A stretch of 7,971 bases of DNA from JBBDRV01 sp040905285 (GTDB lineage: Bacteria; Bacteroidota; Rhodothermia; Balneolales; Balneolaceae): the NCBI GenBank assembly GCA_040905285.1, contig JBBDRV010000088.1, forward strand, positions 1-7,971. The letters are read 5' to 3'. The notes beneath the pieces were generated by a model. It ran no database searches, had not been told where the DNA came from, and was given only the letters and a program-made list of their open reading frames with translations. Shown in pieces: positions 3,949 through 7,971 of this stretch. Within the stretch, counting starts at the first letter, position 1. Each line of letters opens with the position of its first letter. A program made the translations under genes and the position numbers.

Positions 3949-6948
3949 ATGGATTTATCGACGATCTTTGTACAACACCGGACGCGAAACATTTTCTTTG
4001 CTCTCGTCTCATTTGCTGCAGCTTTTATTGTTTATTCCCTGACCGTCTCCCCCACCGCCAGCTTCTGGGATCCTGCCGAATACATAGCCATCTCCCATAC
4101 GCTTCAGGTGGCTCACCCGCCGGGCTCCCCCTTTTTTGCCCTTTGGGGCAGACTTTTTTCAATGTTTGTTCCCACAGAGTATGTGGCCCTGAGTATCAAC
4201 ATGATCAGTGTGCTTGCTTCCTCTTTCACCATCATGCTGCTCTACCTTATCATCGTCCGGCTGGTTCAGGAGTGGCGGGGTCGGGCAGATGAAATGGACC
4301 TGCAGGACCGTATCGGTCTCTATGCCGGAGGTTTTTTTGGCGCCCTGACGTTTACCTTTACGCATACCCACTGGTTCAATGCGGTAGAAGCAGAGATGTA
4401 TGCTTCATCCATGTTCTTTACGGCCATGGTAGTCTGGACAGCTCTGAGGTGGTCAGAAGATCATGACAAGCCATATTCAGAGCGATGGCTCATACTCATT
4501 GCCTATATATTCGGACTGGGCATCGGCGTTCACCTGCTTAACCTGCTGGCCCTTTTCTTTGTAGCGCTGATCGTCTACTTCAGGAAGAAAGAAGTCACTC
4601 TCCTTTCTTTTGCAGGGATGTCAATCGTTGCCGCCATGGCTTTCCTGCTGATATATCCGGTCACCATCGTCAATCTTCCCGACCTGGCCAGCGGAATCAA
4701 CCGGACGACGTACGGCCTGATCGGTCCTGTTACTTATATGTTCCTGATTATTGGCGCAATCACATTCGGCATCTACTATACGCAAAAAAAAGGGTTGCGG
4801 ATACCCAATCTGGCGATACTGGCTTATGCCGTCATTATCATCGGCTACTCAAGCTATGCACTGGTTTTTATCCGGTCACAGGCGGAACCGGCGATCGATG
4901 AAAACGATCCCTCGACCGTTGAAGCGTTTGTCAGTTACCTGAAGAGGGAACAGTATGGGGAGACTCCTCTTCTGTCCGGATACAGCTACGATGATCGAAT
5001 CGGCAATATCGATCGTGAGAATGAGGTTTTATTCCCCCGCCGGCATTCATCCCAGCCGAATCACCTTGAGTATTATTCAAGATTTGACACTGACTGGCAG
5101 TATTTCTGGCAATATCAGGTCTATCACATGTACGTCAGGTATTTTAACTGGAATTTTATCGGCCGTGAATCAGATATACAGGACGCAAGCTGGTATTCCG
5201 GTTTCAGCCCGACTCCGCACAGCAGCAATCCGGCCAACTCCGGTTATTTCTATCTTCCTTTTTTATTCGGTCTGCTGGGCATGCTTTATCATTTCCGCAA
5301 TGACTGGAAGAGAGCGTTTGCCATCCTGACCCTGTTCATCATGACGGGTCTGGCCATTATCTTCTATCTCAACCAGACACCCATGGAACCCCGGGAGAGA
5401 GATTACGCGTACGTTGGCTCTTTCTTTGCGTACAGTATCTGGATAGGCATGGGGGCCACAGCGGCAATCGATATAATCAAATCATGGGCGGGAAAGAAAC
5501 CGGCCGCTTTGTATGGGGCCGCCGCACTGTTGTTTCTTGCTGTCCCCTTCTGGATGGCAAAAGAGAACTGGCCCAGCCATGACCGCAGCAACAACTACGT
5601 GGCAAGGGATTATGCATACAACCTCCTGAATTCGGTTGAGCAGAATGCCCTGCTGTTTACCAACGGGGACAACGATACATTCCCGCTGTGGTACCTGCAG
5701 GAAGTCGAGGGAATCCGGACAGACGTGAGAGTTGTCAATATGAGCCTCCTGAACACAGACTGGTATATCAGACAGATGAAAAACCGGCAGACTCACGAGT
5801 CCCTGCCGCTTCCCATCCGGCTGAGTGATGAGGAAATCAGTGAGATGACATCGGCACTCACCCTGCATACTCCGGGGGACGAAGTAATTCCGGTGAACAA
5901 GGAACTTTTACGGACCGTTTTTGAAGGGGACGGGGATACGGAAGACATAGAGGAGATTGTCCATGATGAAACCTTTGAATACCAGCTGAAAAGTGCCGTT
6001 CCCTACAGCATTCCTGTCGATTCCCTCGACGATGAGGTACGCTGGAGACTGGAAGGACGGTATGCGGGCCAGGGCCCGCAGGGAAATCCCCGGCATTACC
6101 TTCAGGTTCAGGATAAAATGGTCCTCGAGCTCCTGCATGTCAACCAGTGGCTGAGGCCCGTGTATTTTGCCAATACCGTTTCCCGGCAGGGTCAGCTTAA
6201 CCTGCAACCCTACTTCCAGTTTGAAGGGAAGGCCTTCAGAGTTGTACCTAAACGCCGTGATGCAGGAGTTTTCGGCTATCTCGATCCCGACGTGCATATA
6301 GACAGGCTTGAGGAATTCAGTTTCAGGGAGTGGGACAATCCCGATGTCTATTTTGACGAGAACATTCGGCGCATGATCTCCAATTACAGGTACGCCTTCA
6401 CCCAGCTTGCTGACGAACTTATCAAGCGTGGTGAGCCTGAACGGGCGGCTGAATGGCTTGAAGCCGGAGAAGAAAAAATACCATTCCGTGAGGTTGAACA
6501 TGACTGGACGGTCCCCTCGCTGTATGCTTACCGCTATGCACGGGTGGAATCCTATGACAATGCGGTGGATCTTGCTGATTTCAGCAGAGACCGGATTATG
6601 CACTGGATGGAGTGGGATCTTAGAACACTGGATGAACTGGAAGCACGTCAGCAGCGTCTCCAGTCAGAAGCAACCGAAGCCCGCAGCCGCGGCAGGACAG
6701 ATCGACAGCGCCGGTTGAGTAACAGAATCGACCGCCTGGAAAACAGTCTGGACGAGGTGATTGACGACGTCTCATTTGCTGTCAGCCAGCTTACAATCCT
6801 GCAAAGAGTCTATTTTCTGGCCGACCGGGATGAAAGGGGTGAAGAACTTGCTGCCGAAGTGGATATGATGACAGGCGGCAGAATACCAATGCCGTCCACC
6901 CGTGAGGAAAATGAACAACAGATTGAACAATTCAACCTGGGCATATAA
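3949..6948 (+). CDS. GT117 (DUF2723) family membrane glycosyltransferase, protein O-mannosyltransferase-like
   Basis: A 999-residue GT-C-type enzyme, normal for this FCB-group family. Such proteins are thought to transfer a sugar from a lipid carrier to proteins on the outer face of the inner membrane. TM1 spans about 15-33. The first outer loop then carries FWDPAEY (39-45), with the acidic pair D41/E44 expected at a GT-C active site, and HPPG (56-59). More membrane helices follow to about 310. A loop region (310-430), further helices (433-448, 455-473, 487-508, 519-535) and the family motif PRERDYAYVGSFFAYSIWIG (481-500) come next. From about 540 the protein is soluble, with NGDNDTFPLWYLQ at 572-584 and a charged coiled coil at about 890-940. 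I chose ATG 3949 over the TTG at 3715 because it places TM1 and the DPAE loop where the family has them. Donor and acceptor are unknown. ybeY follows 71 bases downstream. Confidence 0.93.
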   Translation: MDLSTIFVQHRTRNIFFALVSFAAAFIVYSLTVSPTASFWDPAEYIAISHTLQVAHPPGSPFFALWGRLFSMFVPTEYVALSINMISVLASSFTIMLLYLIIVRLVQEWRGRADEMDLQDRIGLYAGGFFGALTFTFTHTHWFNAVEAEMYASSMFFTAMVVWTALRWSEDHDKPYSERWLILIAYIFGLGIGVHLLNLLALFFVALIVYFRKKEVTLLSFAGMSIVAAMAFLLIYPVTIVNLPDLASGINRTTYGLIGPVTYMFLIIGAITFGIYYTQKKGLRIPNLAILAYAVIIIGYSSYALVFIRSQAEPAIDENDPSTVEAFVSYLKREQYGETPLLSGYSYDDRIGNIDRENEVLFPRRHSSQPNHLEYYSRFDTDWQYFWQYQVYHMYVRYFNWNFIGRESDIQDASWYSGFSPTPHSSNPANSGYFYLPFLFGLLGMLYHFRNDWKRAFAILTLFIMTGLAIIFYLNQTPMEPRERDYAYVGSFFAYSIWIGMGATAAIDIIKSWAGKKPAALYGAAALLFLAVPFWMAKENWPSHDRSNNYVARDYAYNLLNSVEQNALLFTNGDNDTFPLWYLQEVEGIRTDVRVVNMSLLNTDWYIRQMKNRQTHESLPLPIRLSDEEISEMTSALTLHTPGDEVIPVNKELLRTVFEGDGDTEDIEEIVHDETFEYQLKSAVPYSIPVDSLDDEVRWRLEGRYAGQGPQGNPRHYLQVQDKMVLELLHVNQWLRPVYFANTVSRQGQLNLQPYFQFEGKAFRVVPKRRDAGVFGYLDPDVHIDRLEEFSFREWDNPDVYFDENIRRMISNYRYAFTQLADELIKRGEPERAAEWLEAGEEKIPFREVEHDWTVPSLYAYRYARVESYDNAVDLADFSRDRIMHWMEWDLRTLDELEARQQRLQSEATEARSRGRTDRQRRLSNRIDRLENSLDEVIDDVSFAVSQLTILQRVYFLADRDERGEELAAEVDMMTGGRIPMPSTREENEQQIEQFNLGI

Positions 6949-7019
6949 AAGATCATAATGCCGGCAGAATCCTGATGACTGCACTTGTGATCTGATGCCC
7001 GGGTCAAAACCGTCAAGGC

Positions 7020-7460
7020 ATGGACGTTCCCGTTCTCCAGATTTTTAATCCATCGGGTTTAACTCTCCCTTTCAGTGAACAGCTGTTCAGGCAGGTTACA
7101 GCAACCGTGGAAAACGTTGAAAATGTTCACTTCTCTCTTCTTGAAGTGGTATTTGTTGATGAAGCTGAAATTGTGCGGCTGAACAGGACATTTCTCGGCC
7201 GGAATTATGTAACAGATGTAATCAGCTTTCGATATGATGAAAATCGGGACCTTCAATCTGTCGAAGGAACATTGTACTGTTGTGCAGACCGCATTTACGA
7301 ACAGGCCGGTGAATTCCATACGGAACCCGAATATGAATTTTATCGCATATTTATCCACGGCCTGCTTCACCTGGCAGGGTATAATGATCAAACGGAAGCG
7401 GAAAAGGAAATAATGACAAATCGCGAGGACCATTATCTCAAATCGATTAAAGAGAAGTAA
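7020..7460 (+). CDS. ybeY: Endoribonuclease YbeY, FCB-type motif variant
   Basis: A 146-residue cytoplasmic UPF0054 metalloprotein, the usual length, involved in 16S rRNA 3' maturation and ribosome quality control. The metal motif reads HGLLHLAGYND (113-123): H113 and H117 are kept, while the third ligand, His in E. coli, is D123. The upstream motif TDVISF (65-70) is intact. The position of the conserved Arg six residues before that Thr (YRGKDKPT in E. coli) is L59 here (FLGRNYVT). From memory, both replacements are common in Bacteroidota YbeY, so they look lineage-typical and not damaging. ATG 7020 is the natural start, with only a close AAGG before it. The gene is 71 bases after the GT117 gene, with no terminator between, and 14 bases before the DUF445 gene, so co-transcription is likely. 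Confidence 0.96.
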   Translation: MDVPVLQIFNPSGLTLPFSEQLFRQVTATVENVENVHFSLLEVVFVDEAEIVRLNRTFLGRNYVTDVISFRYDENRDLQSVEGTLYCCADRIYEQAGEFHTEPEYEFYRIFIHGLLHLAGYNDQTEAEKEIMTNREDHYLKSIKEK

Positions 7461-7474
7461 GGCCGGGTTTCCCC

Positions 7475-7971
7475 ATGCATGAATCCACTGGCACATCGGG
7501 TGGGAACAAAAAAGAGAAATATCCTCCGGACAGCCGTTTCGGCCGGATTTCGGTATCCTTCTTCAGGCAACTCTGGACGATCCTGTCCCGCCATGAGGGC
7601 CCCGGCACTCCGCCGCCCCCGGACAGCCGGTCCGGAGCCGGCCGACGGACGGAAACAAAAACAGGGAAGCCGGTCTGGCTTTTCATTCTCAGTTTAATTC
7701 CCTGGTTCCTTGCCGGCCTGTTCATATTGTCTTTCTTCTGGGATTTCCATCATCTGAATCTGGTTTTATTCGGGTTCTCCTATTCACTTGAGGGCTTAAT
7801 ACGTTTTGTCAGCGTCAGCGGCCTGATCGGTTTTCTTACCAACTGGCTGGCTATAACGATGTTATTCCGACCGGCAAAAAAAAGACCGATACTGGGACAC
7901 GGTCTGATACCTGCACATAAGGAACGGATAGCAAATCGACTGGCCGCCGCTGTTTCTGAAGACCTGATTAA
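7475..7971 (+). CDS. DUF445 family membrane protein, 3' end beyond window
   Basis: The frame starts at ATG 7475 and is open to the window end, giving 165 residues of a family usually about 400 long. After a basic, Pro/Gly-rich, probably cytoplasmic N-terminus (1-66, with GTPPPP at 44-49) comes a membrane helix at about 67-89. A second hydrophobic segment at about 113-131 ends in the family signature TNWLAITMLF (122-131), followed by RPILGHGLIPAHKERIA (137-153). These two motifs identify the N-terminal part of DUF445 (YheB/YjiN-like) proteins, whose role is not established. The in-frame stop upstream is at 7448-7450, and no other ATG, GTG or TTG in frame competes for the start. The 14-base gap after ybeY suggests one transcript. 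The N-terminal extension looks low-complexity and locally GC-rich (about 7585-7650). Confidence 0.88.
   Translation, partial: MHESTGTSGGNKKEKYPPDSRFGRISVSFFRQLWTILSRHEGPGTPPPPDSRSGAGRRTETKTGKPVWLFILSLIPWFLAGLFILSFFWDFHHLNLVLFGFSYSLEGLIRFVSVSGLIGFLTNWLAITMLFRPAKKRPILGHGLIPAHKERIANRLAAAVSEDLI

Noticed and set aside
3913..3951. TTGACT with a poor -10 as a promoter giving a leaderless GT117 message.
   Set aside because: The -10 match is weak and needs a 19-base spacer; AT-rich chance matches of this quality are common here.
5908..6603. A 231-codon minus-strand frame opposite the GT117 C-terminal half.
   Set aside because: The plus strand encodes conserved GT117 sequence throughout, and the antisense product has no recognisable family.
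7059..7496. A 145-codon minus-strand frame opposite ybeY.
   Set aside because: ybeY is unambiguous on the plus strand, and the antisense product has no domain.

Overview
The window looks like ordinary chromosomal DNA from a member of the Bacteroidota/Balneolota/Rhodothermota (FCB) group. Three things point there. YbeY carries the FCB-style variants of both of its signature motifs. A very large GT117 (DUF2723) membrane glycosyltransferase is present. Start codons mostly lack Shine-Dalgarno sequences. Composition is moderate and even, and there are no mobile elements, RNA genes or CRISPR arrays. The exact genus cannot be read from the sequence; Balneolota is my best guess.

Layout. Positions 3-634: a cold-shock protein gene, a strong intrinsic terminator, then a small four-helix membrane protein of unknown function whose start lies only a few bases past the terminator. 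Positions 635-834: a 200-base gap without a convincing gene. Positions 835-2133: two plus-strand envelope genes, a PagL-like outer-membrane lipid A deacylase candidate and a probably lipid-anchored MsrB, separated by a gap holding a 17-base-period repeat. Positions 2163-3659: a convergent minus-strand gene for a sodium:neurotransmitter-symporter-family transporter, with a good sigma70-like promoter upstream and a 20-base tandem duplication exactly over its stop codon. Positions 3949-7971: a plus-strand run of GT117 glycosyltransferase, ybeY and the first 165 codons of a DUF445 membrane protein. The last two are 14 bases apart.

Biology. Several products act at or beyond the inner membrane: lipid A trimming, periplasmic methionine sulfoxide repair, Na+-coupled uptake, protein O-glycosylation and the DUF445 protein. 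The cold-shock protein and YbeY act on RNA. I found no clear multi-gene novel system. The items most worth a second look are the Csp/terminator/membrane-gene arrangement, the stop-codon duplication, the acidic-residue relocation in the transporter, and the GT117 protein as a bacterial relative of human TMEM260.
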